Assembly: GCF_000832305.1 (NCBI RefSeq)
Contig: NZ_CP010536.1
Span: 4,402,001-4,466,000 of the forward strand
Source: Cupriavidus basilensis
GTDB taxonomy: Bacteria; Pseudomonadota; Gammaproteobacteria; Burkholderiales; Burkholderiaceae
DNA length: 64,000 nucleotides
Direction: 5' to 3'
The notes below the pieces were generated by a model. The model ran no database searches and was not told the DNA's origin. It worked only from the letters and a program-made list of their open reading frames with translations. The position numbers and the translations under genes were made by a program. Shown piece by piece: positions 9,804 through 17,085 of the stretch (position 1 is the stretch's first letter; each line of letters starts with the position of its first letter).

Positions 9804-10121
9804 ATGTCCCCTGCGCCCGTCGTGCCCCTAACACTTGAAGAACGTGCACCGCTGCTGGCCAGCCTGTCCGGCTGGAGCACCGTCGATGACCGCGATGCGA
9901 TCCACAAGCGCTTTACCTTTGCCGATTTCAACGCCGCCTTCGCCTTCATGACGCGCGTGGCGCTGGCCGCGGAGAAGGCCGACCATCATCCGGAGTGGTT
10001 CAACGTCTACAACCGGGTCGAAGTCACCCTGTCCACCCATGACGCCAACGGCCTGACCCGGCGCGACACCGATCTGGCCGCCTTCATGGACCGCGCGGCT
10101 GCTTCGCTGGCAAAAGCCTGA
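9804..10121 (+). CDS. phhB: Pterin-4a-carbinolamine dehydratase
   Basis: 105 residues. It dehydrates 4a-hydroxytetrahydropterin formed by PhhA so the cofactor can be reduced and reused. The family signature KADHHPEW is at residues 58-65, with catalytic His61 and His62, followed by the third conserved histidine in LSTHD (His79). The ATG at 9804 gives the normal family length; an upstream in-frame start (9690) would add a low-complexity extension and is rejected. The 156-bp gap after phhA is compatible with one transcript. Confidence 0.95.
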   Translation: MSPAPVVPLTLEERAPLLASLSGWSTVDDRDAIHKRFTFADFNAAFAFMTRVALAAEKADHHPEWFNVYNRVEVTLSTHDANGLTRRDTDLAAFMDRAAASLAKA

Positions 10122-10265
10122 GCGCGCACGCGGCAAGCCAGGACACGCTGGAGACTGTAGGCAAACCGAAAGCTCGCCGGCGGTCGTGCGCTGTACAATC
10201 GCTGGCTGACCGTTTGTAACTTTCGTTACTCTCCCGATTCCTTTCCTGCCCCCCAGCCTTCCACC

Positions 10266-10970
10266 ATGCGTATCCTTCTGATCGAGGACGACCGCCAGAT
10301 CGCCAGTGGCGTCGAAGCCGGCCTGGCCCAAGCCGGCCATCAGGTGCGCGTGGTGCACGACGGCGTCTACGCCACCGAGCACCTGCTGCGCGAACAACAC
10401 GACCTGGTGATCCTCGACCTGGGCCTGCCCGGCATCGACGGCATGACCCTGCTGGCGCGCTACCGCGCCCGCAACCGCACCACCCCGGTCATCATCCTGA
10501 CCGCGCGCGACGAACTCGAAGACAAGCTCTCTGGCCTGAACGCCGGCGCCGACGACTACCTGGTCAAGCCCTTCGCCCTGCCCGAGCTGGAGGCGCGCGT
10601 GCGCGTATTGCTGCGCCGCAGCCAGCACGGCGAGGCCGCGCCCGAGCGCGACGTGCGGCTCGGCCGGCTACGCCTATCGGGCAACGACCGCCGCATGTTC
10701 ATCGATGGCAAGCCGCTGGAGCTTTCGCCGCGCGAATTCGCCGTGCTGGAGCTGCTGCTGCAGCGCCAGGGCCGCGTGGTCAGCAAGGCGCAGCTGCAGG
10801 ACCATCTCGCCACTTTCGCGCATCCCGCAGGGGAAGGCGGCGACACGGTCGGCGATACCGCCATCGAGGTCTACGTGCACCGCGTGCGCAAGAAGCTCGA
10901 AGAATGCGACGTGGAGATCGTGACCGTGCGCGGCTTCGGCTACCTGCTGCAGATCCGCGCCGGCACCTGA
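10266..10970 (+). CDS. OmpR-family response regulator (TctD/QseB-like)
   Basis: 234 residues: an N-terminal receiver domain (1-115) with acidic pocket EDD (7-9), phospho-acceptor Asp51 and Lys in LVKPF (about 101), then a winged-helix DNA-binding domain (about 130-230). The linker and C-terminus carry the usual SPREFAVLELLL and VRKKL...VRGFGYLL blocks. The histidine kinase starts 25 bp downstream, so the two form one operon. The partner's N-terminal domain resembles TctE, which suggests a tricarboxylate or related organic-acid signal; no transporter is next to the pair, so the regulon is unknown. Confidence 0.93.
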   Translation: MRILLIEDDRQIASGVEAGLAQAGHQVRVVHDGVYATEHLLREQHDLVILDLGLPGIDGMTLLARYRARNRTTPVIILTARDELEDKLSGLNAGADDYLVKPFALPELEARVRVLLRRSQHGEAAPERDVRLGRLRLSGNDRRMFIDGKPLELSPREFAVLELLLQRQGRVVSKAQLQDHLATFAHPAGEGGDTVGDTAIEVYVHRVRKKLEECDVEIVTVRGFGYLLQIRAGT

Positions 10971-10995
10971 CGCCGCGCCCAGGGAGAAGCCCGCC

Positions 10996-12615
10996 ATGTG
11001 GCTGCGCCCACGTCCTCCCCAGCCTCCCAAGGCCCTGACCGATGCCGCCGGTGGCGCATCCGGCAAAGCCGCAACGCCCGCCGCGACGCCATCCGCGCGC
11101 TCGCCCTCCACGCAAAGCCTGCGCGTGCACTTGCTGCGCGCACTGGCCACGCCACTGTTCGCGCTGGTGCTGACCAGCGGCTCGCTCTCCTACTGGCTGG
11201 CGGCGCACTACACCACGCAGGTATTCGACCGCGCGCTGTATGGCGTGGCCAACAATATCGCCCAGCAGATCCGCATTGCCGGCCCCCGGCTGGAGCAAGA
11301 CATCCCGATGATTGCGCAGACGCTGGTCGAGGCCGAAGGCACCGACCGCATCTACTGGCGCATCCACGGCCCCGACGGGCTGATCGGCGGCATGGACACC
11401 TGGCTGGGCTACGGCACCGGGCAAACCTCGCTGCACGATGCGCGGCTCTTCTACGCCTGGTTCAGCGGGCGCCAGGTGCGCGCCGTGCGGCTACCGGTCA
11501 ACCTGCCCAGCCCGGCCTCGGATGAACTGGCCACCAGCGAAGCCGGGCGCGTCCCGCGCGGGCCCATCGTGGTGGAAGTGGCTGAACTGCTGGATCGGCG
11601 CGAGACCGCCGCCAACGAAATCCTGCTTTCGGTCTCCGTGCCGCTGATCCTGCTGCTGGTGGTGGGCAGCCTGATCCTCTCGCACGTGCTCAAGGAAGAG
11701 CTGGTGCCGCTGCAGATCCTCACCGACAAGCTCAATCGCCAGACCGCGCGCTCGCTGGCGCCGCTCGATGAAACCCAGGTGCCGGCCGAAGTGGAGCCGC
11801 TGATCCGCGCGCTCAACGCGCTGCTGGCCAGGCTGCGCGATGCGCTGGACGCGCAGCGCAAGTTCATCGCCGATGCCGCGCACCAGTTGCGCACGCCGCT
11901 CACCGCCGTCAAGCTGCATGCCGACCGTGCGGTGCAGTCGGTGGATCCCGCGGTGACGGACCACGCGCTGCGCGAGCTGCAATCGGCGGCCGACCGCGCG
12001 GTGCGCCTGTCCAACCAGTTGCTCTCGCTGGCCCGTGCGGAGCCTGGGCTGTCGCTGGAGCGGCTGGGCCCGATCGAGCATTTCGACCTGGCCACGCTGG
12101 CCTTCGAGACCGGCGCCGAGTGGGTGCCGCAGGCGCTGGCGCGCCAGATCGACCTTGGCTTCGAGACCTTGCCCGGCCCCACCTTTACCGGCGCGGCGCC
12201 CTCCACGGTACGCGGCAACCGCTTGCTGATGCGCGAAGCGCTCAGCAACCTGATCGACAATGCCGTGAAATATGTGCCACCCGGCGGGCGCATCACCGTG
12301 CGTGCCGGCGGCGAGGCGCTTGGCCATCGTGGCATGGCGGTGGTGATGGTGGAAGACAACGGGCCAGGCATTGCGCTGGCGCGCCGCGAGGAAGTCTTCA
12401 AGCGCTTCTTCCGCGGCGACCATACGCCGGGGCCCAATGCACCGGCGCAACCGCCCGGCGGCGCGGGCCTGGGGCTGGCGATCGTGCATGAGATCATCGG
12501 CCTGCATCAGGGCACCATCCGCATTGAGGATGTGCCCGCCTCCGGGGAGGAGGTTGAGGCACGCGGCATGCGCTTTGTGATCCGCATCCCGTGCGAGGCC
12601 GCCGGGACGGTCTGA
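10996..12615 (+). CDS. TctE-like sensor histidine kinase
   Basis: 539-residue inner-membrane sensor kinase. A proline/alanine-rich cytoplasmic leader of about 45 residues precedes the first membrane helix (about 50-75). The periplasmic part matches the 2CSK_N domain of TctE-type kinases, and a second helix lies near residues 212-232. Catalytic boxes are intact: H-box AAHQLRTPL with His296, N-box EALSNLIDNAVKY, G1 VEDNGPG, F-box RFFRGD and G2 GAGLGLAI. A good ribosome site (AGGGAGAAG) lies before the ATG. It should phosphorylate the regulator just upstream. Confidence 0.92.
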   Translation: MWLRPRPPQPPKALTDAAGGASGKAATPAATPSARSPSTQSLRVHLLRALATPLFALVLTSGSLSYWLAAHYTTQVFDRALYGVANNIAQQIRIAGPRLEQDIPMIAQTLVEAEGTDRIYWRIHGPDGLIGGMDTWLGYGTGQTSLHDARLFYAWFSGRQVRAVRLPVNLPSPASDELATSEAGRVPRGPIVVEVAELLDRRETAANEILLSVSVPLILLLVVGSLILSHVLKEELVPLQILTDKLNRQTARSLAPLDETQVPAEVEPLIRALNALLARLRDALDAQRKFIADAAHQLRTPLTAVKLHADRAVQSVDPAVTDHALRELQSAADRAVRLSNQLLSLARAEPGLSLERLGPIEHFDLATLAFETGAEWVPQALARQIDLGFETLPGPTFTGAAPSTVRGNRLLMREALSNLIDNAVKYVPPGGRITVRAGGEALGHRGMAVVMVEDNGPGIALARREEVFKRFFRGDHTPGPNAPAQPPGGAGLGLAIVHEIIGLHQGTIRIEDVPASGEEVEARGMRFVIRIPCEAAGTV

Positions 12616-12624
12616 GGCAGGACA

Positions 12625-12655
12625 AGCCGCGACGCGGCTCGCCCTTCTCTTTTCA
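12625..12655 (+). terminator. Probable terminator after the TctE-like kinase
   Basis: Six-base stem AGCCGC / GCGGCT (12625-12630 and 12634-12639) with a 3-base loop, followed by a pyrimidine-rich tail containing TTTT. It lies between two convergent genes. Stem short, tail imperfect. Confidence 0.4.
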
Positions 12656-13219
12656 AGCGCCCTGCCTAGCCTTCTTTTCCTTCGGCGCCAGCATGGTGCC
12701 GCGGCATTTCGGGCTGCCGCAGCGGCACTCGAACTCCTTTTTGAGCTTCTTGGTGTAGCGCGCGTCGATCACCAACCCATAGTCATAGAACAGCTCCTCG
12801 CCGCCGGCGATGTCGCGCAGCGCGTGGATGAACACCCGCCCCTTCTTCTCGCGCGCCTCGCAATTGGGCTCGCAGGCGTGGTTGATCCAGCGCGCGCGGT
12901 TGCCGCCGAACTTGGCGTCGATCACGTCGCCGTCTTCCAGGCTGAAGTAGAAGGTATGGTTGGGATCCGCCGGATCGTGCGGATGGCGCTTGAGCGCTTC
13001 CTTCCACGAGATGTGCTCGCCCTTGTATTCGATGATGCGCTCGCCCTCGGCAATCGGCGCGTTCGCATAGACGCCCTTGCCATGCACGCCAGAGCGGCGC
13101 ACTTCCACGCGGTCGGACGCGGTCTTGCGCTTGCCTTGCTTCGGACTCTTGACGCGCCTGGCGTCTTTCGCGTCAGTCCCTTCCTGCTTCAATTCCGCTT
13201 GCTTTGCCTGTTCCGCCAT
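12653..13219 (-). CDS. SET-domain protein, putative lysine methyltransferase
   Basis: 188 residues. A lysine/charge-rich N-terminus (about 1-45) is followed by a SET domain: VEVRRSGVHGKGVYAN at the start, the pseudoknot motif RWINHACEPNCEA, and ELFYDYG. The C-terminus has a post-SET-like cysteine set (ECRCGSPKCRGTM) completing a zinc site with the NHACEPNC cysteine. Such proteins transfer methyl groups from S-adenosylmethionine to protein lysines; substrates of bacterial members are mostly unknown. The ATG at 13219 is preferred over 13384 because it follows a GGGATGG site and because the extension reads like non-coding sequence. It borders the origin-like segment and, beyond it, the HU gene. 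Confidence 0.85.
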   Translation of the reverse strand: MAEQAKQAELKQEGTDAKDARRVKSPKQGKRKTASDRVEVRRSGVHGKGVYANAPIAEGERIIEYKGEHISWKEALKRHPHDPADPNHTFYFSLEDGDVIDAKFGGNRARWINHACEPNCEAREKKGRVFIHALRDIAGGEELFYDYGLVIDARYTKKLKKEFECRCGSPKCRGTMLAPKEKKARQGA

Positions 13220-13470
13220 GTGCCATCCCGTATAGATCCGCCTGCCACCCCGCGTGGCTGCGCGCCGCCCGGGCGCGATGGCGATGATACCTGCCCATAT
13301 TGGCCGCGGCATCCCCTTGCCGGCAAATAGGCGTATACGGGCAAACCGCCTGAACCTGTACACGTCAGGCCAGGTATACGTCACGCTGGTTTACGGGGAG
13401 ACCCGCCGTCAAAACAGCCTCAATCAGCACCCCTGTGTTTACGTATACAACCGCGCCCCCGCTGATCATC

Positions 13471-13479
13471 TGTGGATAA
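13471..13479 (-). promoter_or_regulatory. Perfect DnaA box
   Basis: TGTGGATAA on the plus strand, exact complement of the consensus TTATCCACA. A one-mismatch neighbour (TGGGGATAA) follows at 13493-13501 in the same orientation. Confidence 0.75.
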
Positions 13480-13674
13480 CCCGGCAAAAATCTGGGGATA
13501 AAGACATGCAATTCATGTGGGCTGCCTGGGGTTGGCATGGGGATGCATCGGGCATAAGTAGGAGGGTTGCACCCGACACCCTCCGCCAGAAGGATAAGTC
13601 ATCCACGTCCGCCAACACCGGGTCCCACCACTTCTGCTTCTTGCAACACGCTGATTTTAAAGGTGTTAATTGGG

Positions 13675-13714
13675 TTATCCACAGAAAAGGCAGCCGTTTA
13701 CCTACTACTACTAT
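13675..13714 (+). promoter_or_regulatory. Perfect DnaA box followed by a DnaA-trio-like tract
   Basis: TTATCCACA at 13675-13683 is an exact consensus box. After an 18-bp spacer that includes a GC-rich patch comes CTACTACTACTAT (13702-13714); its complement read 3' to 5' is GAT repeated four times, which fits the DnaA-trio consensus (3'-[G/A]A[T/C]-5'). AT-rich DNA follows. Box, GC patch, trio tract and AT-rich DNA in that order is the layout of basal unwinding systems described for bacterial origins. Confidence 0.6.
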
Positions 13715-13803
13715 CTGTATACATTAAAGAAAGAAGTAAACAGAAAGGACTGCGTCCGGCGATCGGTGCGCAAAAAGAACCCGGCAAAAAATAAAGGGCT
13801 GAA

Positions 13804-13831
13804 AAGCCGCTTCAGGCGTGGCTTCTTTTTT
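13804..13831 (+). terminator. Terminator-like hairpin inside the non-coding segment
   Basis: AAGCCGC pairs with the complementary bases ending GGCTT (with a G-U pair), loop about 7, then a run of six T broken once by C. It would end a rightward transcript from the AT-rich segment, but no gene precedes it; a small RNA is possible, without further support. Confidence 0.4.
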
Positions 13832-13930
13832 GAGCAGAGGGAATTTGCTGGCCGCGGCACGGTTTACTGCCGCGCCTCCATGGTTTTTTGACGAGAAAGA
13901 CCGCGTATACGCCTCGTCTCCATGCTGGGC

Positions 13931-13970
13931 GTGGACGTATACGTGCCGCTTGGCGGAGGTATACGTCCAC
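13931..13970. repeat. 12-bp perfect inverted repeat with GTATAC at each inner end
   Basis: GTGGACGTATAC (13931-13942) and its exact complement GTATACGTCCAC (13959-13970) are separated by 16 bp. Two of the GTATAC palindromes thus sit symmetrically within a larger inverted repeat, like a paired operator or a cruciform. Confidence 0.8.
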
Positions 13971-14612
13971 GCAGCCCGGCGCGTAAACGCGCACCGTTCA
14001 CTGCGTCGATTGACGCATGCATGAGGCGAATAGCCTCAAGATCCCGACCTCGCTTGCACATCAAGCATCATGCACAATAGTGCATAGCCTTCCCTGGCAG
14101 TCCCACGAGCCTCGCTGCTACGCTGCAATGGGTACGCGGCCCCGCAGCTCGGCGCCAGCGAAAGAAGCGCTCATAGCGCCCATAGGGCCCCTTTACGAGC
14201 GAGCGCAGCCGCTGCGCGACGGGCAACTGCCGTTGACGCCCGACCGGAGCCCGGGCGTCAGAGGAATTTCGCGCTGCGCGTACCGGGCCGCGCTACGGCA
14301 ATGCAATGCCCCTGAGAGGGCCTACGAGGCCACTGGAGCCGTTTTTCGGGCATGGATGCCCTGTGGGACACCTGGGCGCGTTAACTCGCCTGAGGCCCAT
14401 CCTGAAGCCGCCGAAGTCCCTGCTTATCTCCCCTAATCCCCACAAAGCCCCAGCCAGCGCGGCCTGGAGCGGGATGCGCTGTAACAATCTGTTCCCGGTT
14501 GACGTGGCCCGACACGGTATGATGTGGCCCGCGGCGCCTTTGCCGGCGCCGGTGCGCAGTGCGCCGGCCCAGCCAGGCGTCCTTGTTTTATCAACTCGAC
14601 ACGGAGTGAAGC

Positions 14613-14891
14613 ATGACGAAAACCGAACTGATCGACGCCATCGCGGCCGGCGTGGACGGCCTGACCAAAGCCAAGGCAGAACAAGCGCTGAACGTGACGC
14701 TTGGCGCCATCATGGAAGCCGTGGCCAAGGGCGACACCCTGAGCTTGATCGGCTTTGGCACCTTCAGCCAGGGCGAGCGCGGCGAACGCATGGCGCGCAA
14801 CCCGCGCACCGGCGAAGAAATCAAGGTCGAAGCCGCCAAGACCGTCAAGTTCAAGGCTGGCCAGAAGTTCAAGGACGCAGTGAACCAGTAA
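14613..14891 (+). CDS. hup: HU-family nucleoid protein
   Basis: 92 residues, standard HU length. It binds and bends DNA without strong sequence preference and assists origin opening, recombination and chromosome compaction. The family block GFGTFSQGERGERMARNPRTG (around residues 47-67) contains the RNPRTG arm tip that enters the minor groove. The ATG follows GGAGTG with normal spacing. Upstream is the gene-free origin-like segment; 96 bases downstream is another perfect DnaA box. Confidence 0.96.
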   Translation: MTKTELIDAIAAGVDGLTKAKAEQALNVTLGAIMEAVAKGDTLSLIGFGTFSQGERGERMARNPRTGEEIKVEAAKTVKFKAGQKFKDAVNQ

Positions 14892-14986
14892 GTCCCGCGG
14901 GCGGTTTCGTGCCAGCCCCGTTGGATCAACCCCGCCGTGCCGCCACCAGTTGCCTGATGGCATGGGTGAGCGCCAGGCGGGGCGCG

Positions 14987-14995
14987 TTATCCACA
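14987..14995 (+). promoter_or_regulatory. Perfect DnaA box downstream of hup
   Basis: Exact TTATCCACA in the 238-bp gap between hup and the DUF2272 gene; a partial match (TTATCC) follows at about 15011 and a GTATAC palindrome at 15028. Confidence 0.7.
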
Positions 14996-15129
14996 GTGTT
15001 TGACCCGCGGTTATCCTGCCGCTTCGCGGTATACGCCGCACCCTCCGCCAGCCCGGTAAGATAGTGCCCTATCGGCGCCTTCCCTCTGTAAATACAAGGG
15101 TCTAGGACGTCCTGCTCAGTAGGCCTCTC

Positions 15130-16098
15130 ATGCACCTTCGTTCGCCGCGCGGCAGATTTCCACAGCTTTATTCACAACGTTTCCCACAAAATTTTCCACA
15201 GGCACGAGCGCTTGGCCTGAGCCTGCTGATGACGCTCGCGCTGGTCTCGGGTTGCACCACGCCTGCTCCGCCCGCCCGGCCTCAGGCGATCCCCCTCCCC
15301 GATACGGAAAAACCCGTCACAACGCCCGGCGCCACGCAGCGCCAGCGCATCGTCGAGATCGCCTGGCAGGAATGGCAGCGCTGGGGTGGCCAGACCGTGC
15401 GCCTGGGCCGTGACGACACCGCGTGCGTGGCCGACAGCCCGCTGCCGGCACCCGTATTACCCGGCATGCCGGTGGCGGGGGGCAATGCGGATGGTGCGGA
15501 TGCCGCAGACCGCTCCGCCGATCGCGAGGAAGAAGAGAGCGGCGAGTCAGCCTGCCTGCACTTTCCCGATGGCACCGGCATGGAGGCCACGCCGCAGGGC
15601 TGCAAGCTCGCCCAACGCTACTGGGCCATCGTGGGCAAGGCCGTCACCTGCCGCCAGATCACCCAGGGAAACTGGGCCTGGTCTGCCGTATTCATTTCCT
15701 GGGTGATGCGCAAGGCGGGCCTTGACGATCGCCAGTTCCTGACTGGCGATTCGCATTCGATGTACGTGGTGGACGCGCGCGACGGCATCCTGCCCGCGCC
15801 GGCGTTCCGCATCGAGCCGTTGCCCGCCATGCCCCGCCCGGGCGATGTGATCTGCGCCGCGCGCGGGCGCGACAAGTACCTCGACAGCGCGGCCGAGATC
15901 GGCTTTGGCACCACGCCCATGCACTGCGACATCGTGGTCGAGGTCGACCCGGCGGCACGCCTGGTCAAGGCCATCGGCGGCAATGTCCAGCAATCGGTGT
16001 CGATGGAGCTAATCGAGCTCGGCGATTCGGGCATGATCGACGGCGTCACCAACTCGCACATGCCGTGGCTGCTGATCATGCGCAACACGCTGCCCTGA
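15130..16098 (+). CDS. DUF2272-type lipoprotein
   Basis: 322 residues as called. A hydrophobic segment (about 29-39) ends in a lipobox (LVSGC), so the protein is expected to be lipid-anchored in the envelope after cleavage before Cys. The C-terminal two thirds, from about residue 75 (RIVEIAWQEWQRWGG) to the end, match the DUF2272 pattern, including WSAVFISWVMRKAG and the GDVICA and HCDIVVEV blocks that resemble NlpC/P60- or CHAP-like folds. A peptidoglycan- or amide-directed activity is possible but not shown. The N-region before the lipobox is unusually long (about 34 residues) and is where the DnaA-box array lies; no better in-frame start is seen. Confidence 0.75.
   Translation: MHLRSPRGRFPQLYSQRFPQNFPQARALGLSLLMTLALVSGCTTPAPPARPQAIPLPDTEKPVTTPGATQRQRIVEIAWQEWQRWGGQTVRLGRDDTACVADSPLPAPVLPGMPVAGGNADGADAADRSADREEEESGESACLHFPDGTGMEATPQGCKLAQRYWAIVGKAVTCRQITQGNWAWSAVFISWVMRKAGLDDRQFLTGDSHSMYVVDARDGILPAPAFRIEPLPAMPRPGDVICAARGRDKYLDSAAEIGFGTTPMHCDIVVEVDPAARLVKAIGGNVQQSVSMELIELGDSGMIDGVTNSHMPWLLIMRNTLP
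15156..15200 (+). repeat. Four DnaA-box-like 9-mers with exact 12-bp period
   Basis: ATTTCCACA (15156), TTATTCACA (15168), TTTCCCACA (15180) and TTTTCCACA (15192) have one or two mismatches each to TTATCCACA, all in the same orientation, starts exactly 12 bp apart. As codons they give a four-residue repeat (FPQL, YSQR, FPQN, FPQA) ahead of the lipoprotein signal. Tandem same-strand weak boxes are typical of DnaA-oligomer platforms. Confidence 0.65.
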
Positions 16099-16273
16099 GC
16101 CTGAGGCGCTGCGGGTAGCCCCCGGCTTGACCAGTACCGCAAAATCATTAACATGGTAATTAATCGAGCAGCGGGATGGGTTGCCCCGCACTAACATCCC
16201 GGCCCGACCCCACCTGAACCGCATTCCGAAAGCGCGCGCACCGACGCCGCGAGCAACGCGAGAGGAGACCTGC

Positions 16274-17038
16274 ATGGCTGTTGCCAACTGTCATCCGGCG
16301 GAATGGGAGGCGCGCGTCAAGCTCGCCGCCTGCTACCGCATCTTCGACCGGCTGGGCTGGACCGAGCTGATCTACAACCACATCACCTTGCGCCTGCCGC
16401 CGGAGGCTGGTGGCGACGGCGGCAATCCCCATTTCCTGATCAATCCCTTTGGCCTGCGCTATGCGGAGGTCACGGCTTCCAACCTGGTGAAAATCGATCT
16501 GGCGGGGCAGGTCATCGGTGAGAGCCGCTGGCCGGTCAACCCGGCCGGCTTCACCGTGCATGCGGCCATCCACGCCGGCATCCCGGGCGCGCACTGCGTC
16601 ATGCACACGCACACCACGGCGGGCATGGCGGTCGCCTGTTCGGCGCAGGGCCTGTCGATGAGCAACTTCTACGCAGCGCAATTGTTCGACAAGGTGGCCT
16701 ACCATCCGTTTGAGGGCATTACCGTGCACGACGACGAAGGGCCGCGCCTGGTGCGCAATATCGGCGACAAGCCCGCCGTGATCCTGCGCAATCATGGCCT
16801 GCTAGCCTGGGGCGACAGCATTGCACGTACCTTTTCCACGCTCTGGCTGCTCAACCGCGCCTGCGAGATCCAGCTGGCTACGCTGGCCATGGGGGCGGCG
16901 CTGCCGGTGCCCGAGGAGATCCAGCGCAAGTGCACGCGCGACTCGCTGCAGTTCAATCCCAAGTTCGGCGCGGGCGAAGATGTGTTTGCAGCACTGACCC
17001 GTGAAATTAACCGTATCGATAAATCGTATCGTGATTAG
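16274..17038 (+). CDS. Class II aldolase/adducin family protein
   Basis: 254 residues. The fold binds a divalent metal through histidines; MHTHTTAG gives the first pair and NHGLLAWG the third, as in fuculose-phosphate aldolase relatives. The acidic catalytic residue of true aldolases is not obvious, and many family members act as epimerases, decarboxylases or unknown enzymes. The ATG at 16274 follows AGAGGAGA, a strong ribosome site; the frame upstream is rejected. A ketopantoate-reductase-like gene follows after 47 bp, so the pair may act on the same 2-keto or hydroxy acid. Substrate unknown. Confidence 0.85.
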   Translation: MAVANCHPAEWEARVKLAACYRIFDRLGWTELIYNHITLRLPPEAGGDGGNPHFLINPFGLRYAEVTASNLVKIDLAGQVIGESRWPVNPAGFTVHAAIHAGIPGAHCVMHTHTTAGMAVACSAQGLSMSNFYAAQLFDKVAYHPFEGITVHDDEGPRLVRNIGDKPAVILRNHGLLAWGDSIARTFSTLWLLNRACEIQLATLAMGAALPVPEEIQRKCTRDSLQFNPKFGAGEDVFAALTREINRIDKSYRD

Positions 17039-17085
17039 TAATCATTGATTCGTTGTATGAATAAAAATACAGGAACAAGGCAGTC

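Larger units (their letters stand above)
13332..13965. repeat. Cluster of GTATAC-centred palindromes
   Basis: Seven copies in 634 bp: CGTATACG at 13332-13339, 13904-13911 and 13936-13943; GGTATACG at 13373-13380 and 13958-13965; CGTATACA at 13442-13449; TGTATACA at 13716-13723. An eighth copy (GGTATACG) lies at 15028-15035. At about 65% GC, roughly one GTATAC per 10 kb would be expected. The sites are palindromic, so each could bind a symmetric dimer. I do not recognise the motif. Confidence 0.85.
13220..14612. other. 1.4-kb gene-free segment with origin-like features
   Basis: No open frame here looks like a real gene. The stretch 13630-13830 is clearly more AT-rich than the rest of the window. 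It contains two perfect DnaA boxes in opposite orientation (13471, 13675), near-matches at 13493 and 13599, a CTA-repeat tract resembling a DnaA-trio element, seven GTATAC-centred palindromes and several small inverted repeats (for example 14002-14017, 14022-14038, 14234-14260). The part from 14100 to 14612 returns to normal composition and should hold the hup promoter. Reading it as a replication origin is inference from this combination. Confidence 0.6.

Noticed and set aside
14017..14436. Possible 139-residue gene in the non-coding segment
   Set aside because: No ribosome site, no recognisable domain, composition unlike neighbours' coding sequence; overlaps several inverted repeats.
14498..14523. 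TTGACG...TATGAT as a hup promoter
   Set aside because: Spacing is only 13 bp, too short for a standard sigma-70 promoter.
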